Assembly (NCBI RefSeq): GCF_000151665.1 | Contig: NW_013171849.1 | Span: 62,001 to 126,000, forward strand | Reading direction: 5' to 3' | Length of the DNA stretch: 64,000 nt | Source of the DNA: Blastocystis hominis | Lineage: Eukaryota > Sar > Bigyra > Opalinata > Blastocystidae | Shown here: in pieces, positions 54,630 through 64,000 of the stretch | Layout of the letters: the number at the start of each line of letters is the position of its first letter | Numbering within the stretch: the first letter of the stretch is position 1 | Notes under the pieces: generated by a model | Database searches by the model: none | What the model was told of the DNA's origin: nothing | Seen by the model: only the letters and a program-made list of their open reading frames with translations | Position numbers and translations under genes: made by a program

Positions 54630-56878
54630 ATGCTTGACGATCAGAGCAATGATTCTGATTTTGGTGAAGTTGTAATCATGGAGGAGAAAACCAAAGATCC
54701 TCTCAAGAGCTCTACTATTCAGATTCCCTCTATGGATGATGCAAGCTTGGAATCAAGTAGGAATAGAGCAATTCATCGATGATAGTGCCTTCTTCAGAGA
54801 GCATGCTTTACGAAACCAGATCCAAACTTCTAGTTTTTGTTTTTCTATTCTGTTATCTAGTCTTCAGATCCCATTTCTATGCTCTCTGTCACTCCCATGG
54901 AGCTGTCTATTACATCGTCCACCACCTCGATTCCTTCAGTTGAGAGTCTTTCAGCTTCTCAGCATGTCCCTCGTGCTGCTGATATTTCAGCTACTGTGTT
55001 GACTGCCTCAAATACACAGACTGCCTCATTAAAGGCGATGGAGGAATCCCCAGAATTAATGGTTGTGATGGCTCGCGTTGAGTCAGGGCTACAGACATCT
55101 TGCGTTGGGATGATTTCCCACTTTTACCTCTAGAAGAAGGTAGCAATGGTGCTTCAGGAAGCCATTCGTCAGAGGGAGGAGGCCTCGATGAATAACAATA
55201 TTGACTCAAGAAGTATTCATTTTTCATGCCTTTATGAGATTATCAGCTTTCAATGAGAGCAAAGACATGGGATTGCTAAAAGGATTTGAAGAAGACAGAA
55301 AGAAAGAGATTAGTGAATTGGAAGTAATGTTGAAGATGCATGTTCTCAATCTAGGAATGGTATGAAAACGAAGTAAAGGCTGTGGAAGATAGTTTTGCTG
55401 ATCAGCTGGATGTCTGTGATAAAGAATTGGAAGTATCTTCCATCGTTAACAAATAATGCAATAGGCTTATCATGCGGAGTGTTTCTCAAAGGCAGACAAA
55501 AAGGAAGAAGAGCTAGACCGAGAATTAAAGGGTACTGAATAGTATTTTGAGATGAAGAACAGATGATCCTCCTGAACGAGCTTCCAGAATTCGATCGCAG
55601 GTTCTTGAGCGGTATTATAACAAACTTACTGAAGGTGAACAGAGTATTCGAGATAAACAACACGAGATTCAACGCCAAATACATCGAATGGTTAAAGATA
55701 TTGAACGAGAGTATCAAAGACGGCTTCGAGGAATCAACAAGGAATTCAACCGCATTTGTCACGGTGTCAAAGAGCAGCTTCTCGAAGTATCGATGGTTTC
55801 TTGTGCTTATGAAAATAGAGAAAACGAGAAGTGCATTCAGTGTGTACAGAACGTCGAGAAAAGGCTCGAAAAGCTCACACGTTAGCTATCGAAACGAGCA
55901 ATGACATCCTCACGGAACTCATGAATCAGGTTCGGGACGTTTGACTTTTATGAAATGTTTCCCTGTAGTTGTTGCGAACTTATGAAGAAGCGTATGCTGA
56001 TGGATTCCCGATCTCCGGAATCTACTTAGCTTCTGGAGTGATGAAGCAGACAAACACGACGATTGTAGCGATTTTACTGAATGGAGTGACTGTAAAGATC
56101 AAGAAGATTCACTTGTTTTGCGATATTCGAGTGCATGAGCAAGTGAAAAGAATGTCTTCAATTCAGTACGAAATCGATTCTTTCCAGCAGACTCTCGATG
56201 ATTTAGTCAAGAACAGTCAACCCAAGAAGGAGGAAGCGAGTGTGGATGTTGAAACCATCCGGTCCGATGTCTTTGTGAGATCAACCATCGCAACGCAAAG
56301 TGAGATGATCGGAAAGGCGCTTCTGGAAGTATGGGTTGGTTTGCTCGTCCTGATGGAGGTAGATTAACGACGAGAACACAGGATTTCACAGCCGAATGAC
56401 GACCCTGCGAGAAGAGCTGAGTGCTGAAGTGTCTGCGATCTTGAGTCGAGAAAAGGACAAGCGATTTTGGAAGCACAGCAGCAAAGCTTCGCTGGATGAG
56501 GCTGCTCTGAAGAAGAAGTATCTTTCGCAAGTGATGAGCAGTGCGAAGGAGGAATTGGAAGTGGAGTACAAACGCTGCGTGCAAGATATCGTCGACTTTT
56601 CGTCCAACTTCGCCAAGCTTTTCTATCGCGAAATGGCTTTGCGTTATTGGCTTCTTCTGGTAAGGCGATGGTCTCGGGTATGAGCGTAGTGTCAATATCG
56701 TGACCGGATGAACGATGAAAATCTCTACGAGTTGCTCACCAAACTGAATCAAGAAATCCTGGAGAAGTTGACCATCGGCAGCGAAAAGAGAAATCTGGGA
56801 CCGCTGAGTCTGAGAGAACAAGCAGTTCCATTCTGCACTGCGGATAATCAGAGTGCGGGGCAGGAAAGCAACGGCTAG
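54630..56878 (+). CDS. Coiled-coil protein of unknown function
   Basis: Start ATG 54630 (MLDDQSNDSDFGEVVI), stop TAG 56876-56878. About a dozen short introns (28-39 nt) are needed, each of which repairs the frame, for example at about 54759, 54829, 55108, 55209, 55332, 55431, 55530, 55789, 55931, 56330 and 56660. The N-terminal 150 residues are Ser/Thr-rich and disordered. The middle is a long coiled coil (ERYYNKLTEGEQSIRDKQHEI, EREYQRRLRGINKEF). The C-terminal part is charged and helical. No catalytic motif is visible. A cytoskeletal or scaffolding role would fit. It converges on alpha-SNAP. Confidence 0.62.
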
Positions 56879-56912
56879 GCAACAGAGAAGGACAACCACT
56901 CATCCTTTGTTC

Positions 56913-56920
56913 AACAAACA
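56913..56920 (-). terminator. TGTTTGTT 3'-end signal of the alpha-SNAP gene
   Basis: Octamer (AACAAACA on the plus strand) 31 nt beyond the alpha-SNAP stop. Confidence 0.65.
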
Positions 56921-56950
56921 CAAAACAACGACAATAATGGGGGGTTATAG

Positions 56951-57915
56951 TTAAGCCAAGTTCACTTCCTCCTCCTCATCAGCTCCACCCATCATCTTCT
57001 TTACGCGCAGCAGCATCGAGGTCTTCCAGGGATCCAACGGCGAAATGCTATCATAGTTGAACACATGCTCTGTGAAGTCATCCACGTTCATCGCTTCCAG
57101 ATCGTTCGTGAGGTCCTCCAGCAGCTTGCACTCGCGACTAGACCCAAACGTATAATCCATTTCCTTGTATCTCTCCAGTTCCTGTCGCATCGCCACGATA
57201 TCCTACATCCTATCAAGCCCCACCAGCACTTCTACGTTCTGGCACAGATGCAGAATTCCAGCGCAGAACAAATGTCCCTTCGCGCTGTACTTCAGCACGT
57301 TCTTCTCGAGACAGGCTTGCGCCACCTTCTCGTATATCGCAATGGCCTCGTCGTATTTCTCGCTGAGAGCCTCAAAGTGAGCGACTTTCAGGAGACATTG
57401 GTTCTCAGAGGTCACGCTATCCTCTCCCTGGAAGTAGTTCGCAGCTTGCTGGTAGTGCTGCACACACTTATCAGGCTGGTTATCGTTCTCATACATTTCG
57501 GCGATTTCCTTCTCCAGCTTGGCGGCATTCGAGAAGCGGCCCATATCACAATAGATAGAGATGGCCTCCTCGTACAGTTCCACAGCCTTATCCATGTCAG
57601 ACTACGTAAAAACACAAACTTCACAATTACCTTCTTCATGCACACAGCAGCGTCCACGTAACTCGTGGCGGCATCGTGATTCTGCTCCAGCTGGAGGTAG
57701 CACTCCGCGGCACGAGAAAATGCGTTTCCAGCCTCTGGCCAAAACTGGGATACCTTATATTGATTCGCTGCCTTCTTGAACAGCTCAGCTGCCTCCTCAA
57801 ACTTTCCGGTCTTGTTGAAAAAAGAGAACTTCTTCAACTTGGCCTCTCCCTACTGATTATCGTCTCAATCCACTTTAACTTGTTTCATGAGTTCATCACC
57901 CTTAGAGCTGGACAT
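56951..57915 (-). CDS. Alpha-SNAP (SNARE disassembly adaptor)
   Basis: Exons on the minus strand are 57880-57915, 57631-57849, 57236-57601 and 56951-57202; introns of 30, 29 and 33 nt; 290 residues, the normal length. TPR-like helical hairpins include KFEEAAELFKKAANQYK, YVDAAVCMKK and AISIYCDMGRFSNAA, and the conserved C-terminus shows FNYDSISPLDPWKTSMLLRVK, the NSF-stimulating region. It binds SNARE bundles and recruits NSF. The third intron removes a TAG that would otherwise look like a nonsense codon. Confidence 0.95.
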
Positions 57916-58110
57916 GATTTCCAAATGATTCCTGAAAATGATATGATTAGAATCACCAACCCTATGTGGAATTCCATTAATCTAGCCTATTTTCGCACTC
58001 CACTTCTAGCAATTCAAAACACAACGAATTATCAGCTACGTACTATAAAAATAACTCCATTACGAAAAACAACAATCGATATTGTACAACAAACAAATAG
58101 GAACAAATGA

Positions 58111-58815
58111 TTAACAAGAAGGGAACAAACATTTCCGAGTCACAGGCTTCAAATCATGGAAACAGACCTCAAGTCTCTTGTCAAACGTATTGTCCAGAAC
58201 CAGGCGACCGCTGTGACCTTCCATCACGATACCTCCAGCGCAAGAAAGCATGGGAGAGTTGCTCGGAGGAGGAGGCAACATCTTGCTTTCATCTTCGTTC
58301 AGAGTCACATTGACTACAACATCCACTCCACACTCGTCCTTCATCATCTGAACATACTTATTCTGCACCTCAGGGATAATGCGACGCACCAAATCCAGAT
58401 CCACCTTGCGGCAACGAACCACAATATCGGGCTCTTCAATTTTGATAAGTCCTTGGAGAATCAGATCCTTCAGCACCTCCACGTACTTATCCACGTCCTT
58501 CTCAGACAATTGAGCAAGACGCTCTCTGGCAAGTTGATACAATTTATTCAGAAGATCGTCTCTAGCCACCATACGTCGTTTGGTCTGTCTTCCAATTTCA
58601 GCAGACTGCGCAATTCTTTGTTGGACCTGCAAGTCCTTTTCCTTCTTGGCGTATTCTTCCTGAACACGCATTTTTCCCTCCTGAGTCAGCATCTGACGAT
58701 CCAGCTCAAATTCCTCCTGCGTCTTGATCTTGATTTCGTTTGCCTTTTCCTGTGCTTCCTGCTTAATAAAATCGCACATCTGCTTGATTCGTCTCTGCGT
58801 ATCGTCTGCACTCAT
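58111..58815 (-). CDS. V-type ATPase subunit E
   Basis: 234 residues, no intron. The N-terminal long helix (IKQMCDFIKQEAQEKANEIK) and C-terminal domain (VVNVTLNEDESKMLPPPP, then SCAGGIVM and DNTFDKRLEV) are those of subunit E, part of the peripheral stalk of the proton pump. The frame runs to TAA 58111-58113, but TGTTTGTT (58124-58131, minus) lies inside it, 11-18 nt before that stop. In Blastocystis transcripts are cut just upstream of this octamer, so the real stop may be made by poly(A) addition, trimming the last few residues (RKCLFPSC). Confidence 0.93.
   Translation of the reverse strand: MSADDTQRRIKQMCDFIKQEAQEKANEIKIKTQEEFELDRQMLTQEGKMRVQEEYAKKEKDLQVQQRIAQSAEIGRQTKRRMVARDDLLNKLYQLARERLAQLSEKDVDKYVEVLKDLILQGLIKIEEPDIVVRCRKVDLDLVRRIIPEVQNKYVQMMKDECGVDVVVNVTLNEDESKMLPPPPSNSPMLSCAGGIVMEGHSGRLVLDNTFDKRLEVCFHDLKPVTRKCLFPSC
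58124..58131 (-). terminator. TGTTTGTT signal inside the V-ATPase E reading frame
   Basis: Octamer overlapping the last codons, suggesting a stop completed by polyadenylation. Confidence 0.6.
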
Positions 58816-59093
58816 GATCCAAATTCAATTTGCCCTGGAAATAGTCTTTCAAAGAGAAATCGGAGAACCCAATTAGGGAAACAATTCCTTAGGTAAATTC
58901 GGAGAAGAATCGCGGAAATGTGATTGAAACAAAACAGGCGATAAAATTAAATTCTTTCGATTAGTTTAACAGCAGCGAACGGATATCCTAGGATTGTACC
59001 AATTCCGATAGACTACCGCAGAAATGACAGCAAAACATAGATTTGGGTTGAAGAGGCAATCTCGGAGAGAGAGAGTTTGATTCTACAATGAAT

Positions 59094-59733
59094 CTAAAAA
59101 CAAAATAGCACATTGATGAGGCAAATAAGAAAGATGCCTCCGATTAAAACTAACAATGCCACGAGCATGATAAGCAAAAGAAAGCAAAAGTCGTCAAAGA
59201 ACGATACCTTCATGAAGTGTTCTTCAAATCTTCTTGATGGAAAACCTCCTCTGATTCTACAGTAAGGTGTCAGCAACACGACTACTTCTGTGGAAACACA
59301 ACTCTTTTTCTTAAAGAAGAGGATGAAGATGCAGACTGGTGTCGATCATAAAGCGTTGTAGAATAACTATCTTCAACCTCCATATCTCCGGTTGAGTCAT
59401 TTCGATAATCCGGATTATCTTGCTGGAGTTGAGAAAAGACATTCTTCTCGCTGGTCTTTTCTTCTTCCGATGATACGCTCAGTGTTTTATCGATATCGAC
59501 AGATTCGTATTCAGTTTCATAGACAGAATTCGCTGCTTCCTCTTCATCTAACAGAAAAAATTCCTTCCTATTCTACCATCTATTTTGTTAATTTCAATAG
59601 GCTCCGCTATAAGGCTATTACTCTGAAACTCGTGAGCTACAGAGTCAACCAAAGGATCAGGCCTTTTCTCACTTTCGACATTATTCTTATAATGAGAGTA
59701 ATCACCTATAAGGCTATCCCCAAAAGATTCCAT
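59094..59733 (-). CDS. Acidic protein with C-terminal membrane anchor
   Basis: Exons on the minus strand are 59577-59733, 59286-59547 and 59094-59256; introns of 29 and 29 nt; 193 residues. The first 130 residues are acidic and Ser-rich (VSSEEEKTSEKN), followed by a basic patch (LRKRVVFPQKIRGGF) and one very hydrophobic segment (FLLLIMLVALLVLIGGIFLI) almost at the C-terminus. This is the layout of a tail-anchored protein facing the cytosol. No family recognised. It lies 57 bp downstream of the kinase gene on the same strand. Confidence 0.65.
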
Positions 59734-59789
59734 TCACCAAAAATAGAGTACGAATCAAATGTTTGAACTCCTTTTCTCTGTTATTATTA

Positions 59790-61442
59790 TTACAAACAAA
59801 CAAACGACTCAAACAGCGAATAGAACGTTTCAACATCACTTTCATCATCCAATCCTCTGGGATCATCAAGATTAGGTGATTCGTAATTAGCCTTTTCATC
59901 ACCTGGTTCATCCTTCTCATCTGTCTCAATCATCTCCACAGACAAATCTGACTCTTCGGATTCAGATGAAGAAGAATCCGAAGTGGCACCAACAGAAGCA
60001 GCCGAAGAAGAGGGAGAAGGAGAGGGTGTGTATCTTCGACTGCGCAACATTCCTGACCCTTTCACTGCATTCAAAGAGACCACTAGCTCTTCTCCATCCT
60101 CTGACATATCCCCGAGCACTTGTTCTCCTGAAGAAGGATAGGTGGCATATCGATGTTTGATTGGTTTGTCGTGGGACCGGCGAGGTAGAGAGTGCGATGA
60201 TAGTTTATTGGAAAGGGAAGTGGAAGCTGATAGGAGAATCGATTTAATCTCAAAGGCCGAGGGTCGTTTGTTTGGTTCCTTCTGTGAAATTAATGCGTAA
60301 GTTTGAATCTACGCTGAGCAACTGACGTACAAGACGAGTAAGCACGGAGGGAAAACGTGAAGGAAGAGAGGGAATCTGTGGATAATCCACACGAATTAAA
60401 ATTGAACGGGTGAAAACTGGATATTCTGAAAGAGTTCGCTGATACTTGCACCAGAAAACGGAGGGTTTCCGGTCATTAATTCGAATATAACTTGCGATAA
60501 TGAAAGAAAAGAGAGAGAGTACTGCAACCTAGAGACCATATGTCCACTTTATTTGTATATAGTCGGTTTTGGCATATTTCTGGAGCAAGATAATAGGGTG
60601 TTCCGATCTGAGTCATTGCGTACATCTACTTCAATCAATCAAGAAAAAGATACATCGCTTGCTTCACGAGCAATTCCAAAATCAGCAACTCGGAGTTGAA
60701 GAAATCGAACTCGAGAGGGGGAATAGAAAGAATTACGCTCCGAATCTGTGAGAGGCGTGTTTGGAATGGAAGTGAGCAAAATATTCTCAGGTTTTAAGTC
60801 TCTGTGGATGATTCGACTTGGATTTAGGAAATAAAAAATATATATGCTACGATGCATGAATGTAGTCCAGAACATTGGCAATCGTTAATAACCAGCTTGT
60901 TAATATACTGACTGGTATCTCGGAATTTGTTTCCTTGAGATATTTCGAATACTATGCGTTAGTTAGAGTTTGTGGGTCATACAGACCGAAGAGAATGGGC
61001 ATTTGCATACTCCATCACAATGACTTGGAAGTCATTGTGAACAAAGTGATCAACATATCGAATGATGTTTGGGTGCGATAAGGAAGAGAGAATAGATATC
61101 TACTTGCAAGATAGTCACACACAATACTTCTTCAGTGAGGTACCGACGGTTATCCGCTGAAAATTGAGACAGTGGGGTAATGTACTTCTTCAGTACAACG
61201 TACTGCCCTATTCTGAACCACTTTCGTCATTTCGTACCCGAGTCTTTGCATTTCGCCAGTTTCACTATGGAGGTAGCTCCACTTCCTATTTTCGATTCAG
61301 TCGTATACTTATCCATAAAAGCTCTCACGAACAAAGAATTTGACAGAAACCTGTCAAATGTTTGACTATCCACTGTGAAATTCATTTCACATATTGCCTT
61401 GTTTTCTTTGCAAGTTTTTTCTAAATTCACAGACATCTCCAT
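59790..61442 (-). CDS. NEK-like serine/threonine kinase with acidic Ser-rich tail
   Basis: Around eight short introns (28-35 nt) are removed. Seen in order: glycine loop (IGSGATSIV), catalytic Lys (YVVLKKY), helix C Glu (YLTEEISIL), [11 protein letters not shown], hinge VIVMEYA, catalytic loop [17 protein letters not shown], activation segment [13 protein letters not shown] and WSLGCVIFEL. All catalytic residues are present. A Ser/Glu/Asp-rich tail follows. The start may be ATG 61442 or the later MDKYTTESK. An unusual insert of about 20 residues separates the catalytic loop from DFG. TGTTTGTT (59795-59802, minus) lies within the last codons, so the encoded TAA may not be the stop used. Confidence 0.82.
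59795..59802 (-). terminator. TGTTTGTT signal inside the NEK-like kinase reading frame
   Basis: Octamer within a TTTG repeat overlapping the codons just before the encoded TAA. Confidence 0.6.
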
Positions 61443-61594
61443 ACATCATGAATTCAAATTCTGTGTTCTGGAGACAACTATTTCCCTCACAAAGCTCTGC
61501 AATCAGACAGATCTATATGAGACCAAAAAATAACCAAATTCCGGAATTCCATGATTCCAGCCTTTTCAGACATTCTTTGAGTTTTAACTCTTAT
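61443..61594. promoter_or_regulatory. Shared promoter region of two divergent kinase genes
   Basis: Only 152 bp separate the first ATG of the NEK-like gene from that of the CDK gene, so both must start transcription here. No specific box recognised. Confidence 0.5.
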
Positions 61595-62729
61595 ATGCAA
61601 CGTTACGAGGAGCTGAATAAGGTTGGTGAGGGTATGTGGCACATTGCAGGGAATATCGACTAGGTACTTACGGAGTTGTATACCAGGCGAGAGACACTGT
61701 CACCGGTTTGCAATTTGTTTATACACAATAATGGATAGGTGAAATTGTAGCGTTGAAGAAGATTCGGCTCAATTCGCGTGAGGAGGGCATTCCGAGTACG
61801 GCCATTCGTGAAATTGCATTGCTCAAGGAACTTCATCATCCCAACATTGTGAGGTGTGTTGCTATGGAGTGGGGTGATCGTTAGACTTTATGATGTAATT
61901 CACACAGAAAACTGTCTCACAATGGTTTTTGAATACTTGGACCAGGACTTGCGTAAATATCTGGATCGAGAACCGGTACTTGAACCTCCTGTCATTAAAG
62001 TACGTTCTACTCATGTCTTTCACAGCAGTCATTCATGTACCAAATGCTTCTGGGATTGCAAGAGTGTCATCGCTATCGCATTCTTCATCGGTTTCTTTTC
62101 GCCTTCCCTTTTGATTTTCAGAGATCTCAAACCTCAGAACCTCCTTATCAATCGTGATGGTGAGTTAAAACTGGGCGATTTCGGTTTGGCTCGTGCCTCT
62201 GGAATTCCTGTGAAAAAGTGAGGTTTCGATCGAAGTTCTACGTAGATACACCAGCGAAGTCGTGACTCTCTGGTACCGTTCCCCCGATATTCTACTCGGA
62301 AACCGCGACTACAACACCAGCGTGGACATGTGGAGCTGCGGCTGCATCTTCGCTGGTTGGATGTGCATTGTGCAGATGACGCATAGAGCTGTATAATAGC
62401 ACGCCTCTCTTCCCCGGACAGAACGAGAGTGATGAGAGAGAAGTGATTTTTAAGAAGTTGGGATCCCCCAATTTAGCAAATATGCCGAAGTTGAATACAT
62501 ATCCGGAGTGGAATGCCTCGATGCAGAATGTGTATAAACCGCGTCCGCTGAGCGAGTTGGTGCCTCGAATGGATAGCAATGCGTTGGATTTGTTGAGCGT
62601 AGAGATGGGGAGAGGAGTTGATGATAGCGTTTTTTGACGTATGATCCGGAGCGAAGAATCGATTGCCAGCAAGCACTGGACCATCCTTATTTCAATAATG
62701 TGGAGGGTGTACGACGAAGACGAATGTAG
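61595..62729 (+). CDS. Cyclin-dependent kinase (PSTAIRE type)
   Basis: Exons 61595-61631, 61664-61705, 61739-61853, 61885-61999, 62029-62090, 62122-62217, 62246-62355, 62387-62598 and 62628-62729; eight introns of 28-33 nt, all phases agree; 296 residues, as in CDK1/2. Motifs: [12 protein letters not shown] (inhibitory Thr/Tyr site), [16 protein letters not shown] (exact cyclin-binding helix), [33 protein letters not shown] and DHPYFNN. It should drive cell-cycle transitions with a cyclin partner. Arg-rich last residues (VRRRRM) are unusual. TGTTTGTT follows at 62744-62751. Confidence 0.95.
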
Positions 62730-62743
62730 AATAGAATTGGGTG

Positions 62744-62751
62744 TGTTTGTT
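62744..62751 (+). terminator. TGTTTGTT 3'-end signal of the CDK gene
   Basis: Exact octamer 14 nt after the encoded TAG. Confidence 0.72.
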
Positions 62752-62759
62752 TGAGAACG

Positions 62760-63120
62760 GAGAATTGGGGGGAGGAGAAGAAAAAGAAGAAGAAAAGGGA
62801 TAGAGAGATTTCGAGCATTGCTGCAAATAATGTGTGTTGCTATCTTTGCTGTGTTTCTACAAAGATAGCCAATCTACAGACTATTTAGAGTTGTGTTTTG
62901 GCAACAAACACGGAAATGAAGGAAGGTTACTGCCATTAATAAACGCCAAATGGTGAGTCAATGGATCACGATCCAAATAGTGGAATGTGACGGATTGGAT
63001 TATTCCCTTCTTTTCTGTGAAGCAGTGTTTCAGTTACTATCTAGTATCTTTCACTAAATCAGCCAACAAGGGAGAAATATCTATATTCTAATGATGAAAA
63101 GAAATGGAATACTCTTGATT
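62760..63120. other. Intergenic region, no gene seen
   Basis: A purine-rich stretch (GAAGAAAAAGAAGAAG near 62780) and then mixed sequence without an ORF. Confidence 0.5.
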
Positions 63121-63129
63121 TCTATTGTT

Positions 63130-64000
63130 AGAACATATTGAAATGACTTGGGAAGGCTCACATTTTGAAGATTCGGGATGTCCAACCATTCATTGCATGC
63201 TGTGATTCGATACCTTCCAGTGTAACTGAGCGAGGAAAACGTAAGCTATTCCCCGTTTCCAAAATGCTGAGAGTTTTCAGATTTGGAAGATCTAGACTGA
63301 ATCAAATCATTCATCTCAGTCCCACTTCGCATTGTCAATGAACAAGATGAATCATTGTTTGTTAGACAAAGAGAATACTGGCCTAGAATAATGGCTTCGA
63401 GAGTAAACAGGTCTATTCAAAATAACGTATTTATTACAAGCATTCCTTTCAATCACTGTAGTCAATGATTAGCAAATGAATACTGTCCTAGTTCTATATA
63501 CTATAAATATGATAGATCTACAAATTATAATATGAGCTTCATTGAATATGTACTTCGAATTATAAATGAACAATAAGCAAAATTGTTAGAAGTCAAGTCC
63601 TAAAATCCTATCACTCAATATTCCAAACTTGGATGATTCTTAAACTAAATTGTACCAGCAAAATAAGTAAAAACTGCATTTCCCAAACCTGATCGATTGC
63701 AATATCTCACAGTTTAATTCTTGAAACACTTTCGAATTATTGCTTCCATATCCAAATGCTCTTGCTGTGAATGAGTTATTTTCAATGTGTAACTTTTCAA
63801 GTTTACTGAGTCCATTGATGTAAACCTCTGACACTTTGGGAAAGCAGTTACTCTTTACTGTAATGCTTTTATAGTGATATTAGGGTGGAATAAATGAAGT
63901 GGCATAAATATACTTATTTACACTCAGAACGTGATGCTCATTTTGTTGTTCATAGATTTTATTATGTAGCAGATCGTCATGATCATGATTCATTTTGGAG
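63130..64000 (-). pseudogene. Leucine-rich-repeat gene fragment, relative of the 46.9-49.8 kb gene
   Basis: On the minus strand, 63640-63834 reads LSKLEKLHIENNSFTARAFGYG and ILQSIRFGKCSF, typical of the same BspA-like LRRs. Further down, DLPNLKTLSILETGNSLRFPRSVTLE and DIPNLQNVSLPKSFQ match the last exons of the intact gene (DIPNLENVDLPYSFQ). The splice acceptor before DIPNL reads TTGG where the intact gene has TTAG, and one frame break lies near 63650, so the copy is probably decaying. The N-terminal part lies beyond the window. Confidence 0.6.

Noticed and set aside
56207-56899. 230-residue minus-strand ORF opposite the coiled-coil gene
   Set aside because: The plus-strand reading is supported by many consistent short introns and by a coiled-coil pattern.
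57203-57235. Apparent TAG nonsense codon in alpha-SNAP
   Set aside because: A 33-nt GT...TAG intron removes it and restores the conserved helix.

Overview
The window reads as nuclear DNA of a protist, most likely Blastocystis or a close relative (stramenopile gut protist). The grounds are: (1) protein-coding genes are split by very short GT...AG introns, nearly all 28-38 nt, and more than fifty were placed here with a consistent reading phase; (2) the octamer TGTTTGTT lies at or just past the 3' end of many genes (near 19.89, 40.17, 45.85, 56.92, 58.13, 59.80 and 62.75 kb), the signal known from Blastocystis for polyadenylation and for stop codons completed by the poly(A) tail. The species call is inference; intron size and octamer are seen.

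Region 1 (1-12756) is the right-hand part of a Polinton/Maverick-type integrated element. It encodes a packaging ATPase (cut by the left edge), a candidate double-jelly-roll capsid protein, a retrovirus-like integrase, a 1504-residue protein-primed family B DNA polymerase, and several unknown or fibre-like proteins. Its right end carries about 118-bp tandem repeats and seems to stop at ...ACTACT near 12756. It is studded with paired GC-rich perfect hairpins, both between genes and in frame inside genes, including twice inside the polymerase.

Region 2 (about 12.76-37.9 kb) is strongly A+T-rich and holds mainly glycosyltransferase genes: a fucosyltransferase-like gene (13.65-14.80), a type II membrane glycosyltransferase (16.36-17.69), a LARGE-like GT49 gene with seven exons (29.29-30.91), and a tandem pair with identical exon lengths (31.9-33.46 and 33.9-35.50). 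There are also damaged copies (21.2-22.1, 25.7-27.2). Ribosomal protein L7a (20 kb) sits among them but carries two in-frame TAG codons. Long stretches have no gene.

Region 3 (about 37.9-64 kb) is denser and richer in G+C. It holds a GH35 beta-galactosidase, a PDZ-PDZ-TBC RabGAP, tRNA-Gln(CTG), a copied beta-galactosidase 3' end, an unrecognised multi-exon gene, acyl-CoA-binding protein, a secreted dead-papain/leucine-rich-repeat protein with roughly one repeat per exon, a broken MORN/LRR gene, a TRIC-type cation channel, a coiled-coil protein, alpha-SNAP, V-ATPase subunit E, a C-terminally anchored membrane protein, a NEK-like kinase divergent from a CDK, and a partial LRR relative at the right edge. 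Several of these serve membrane traffic (RabGAP, alpha-SNAP, V-ATPase). The glycosyltransferases and the secreted LRR proteins point to an elaborate, fast-evolving cell surface. Exon coordinates were worked out by hand from splice signals, reading phase and family similarity.
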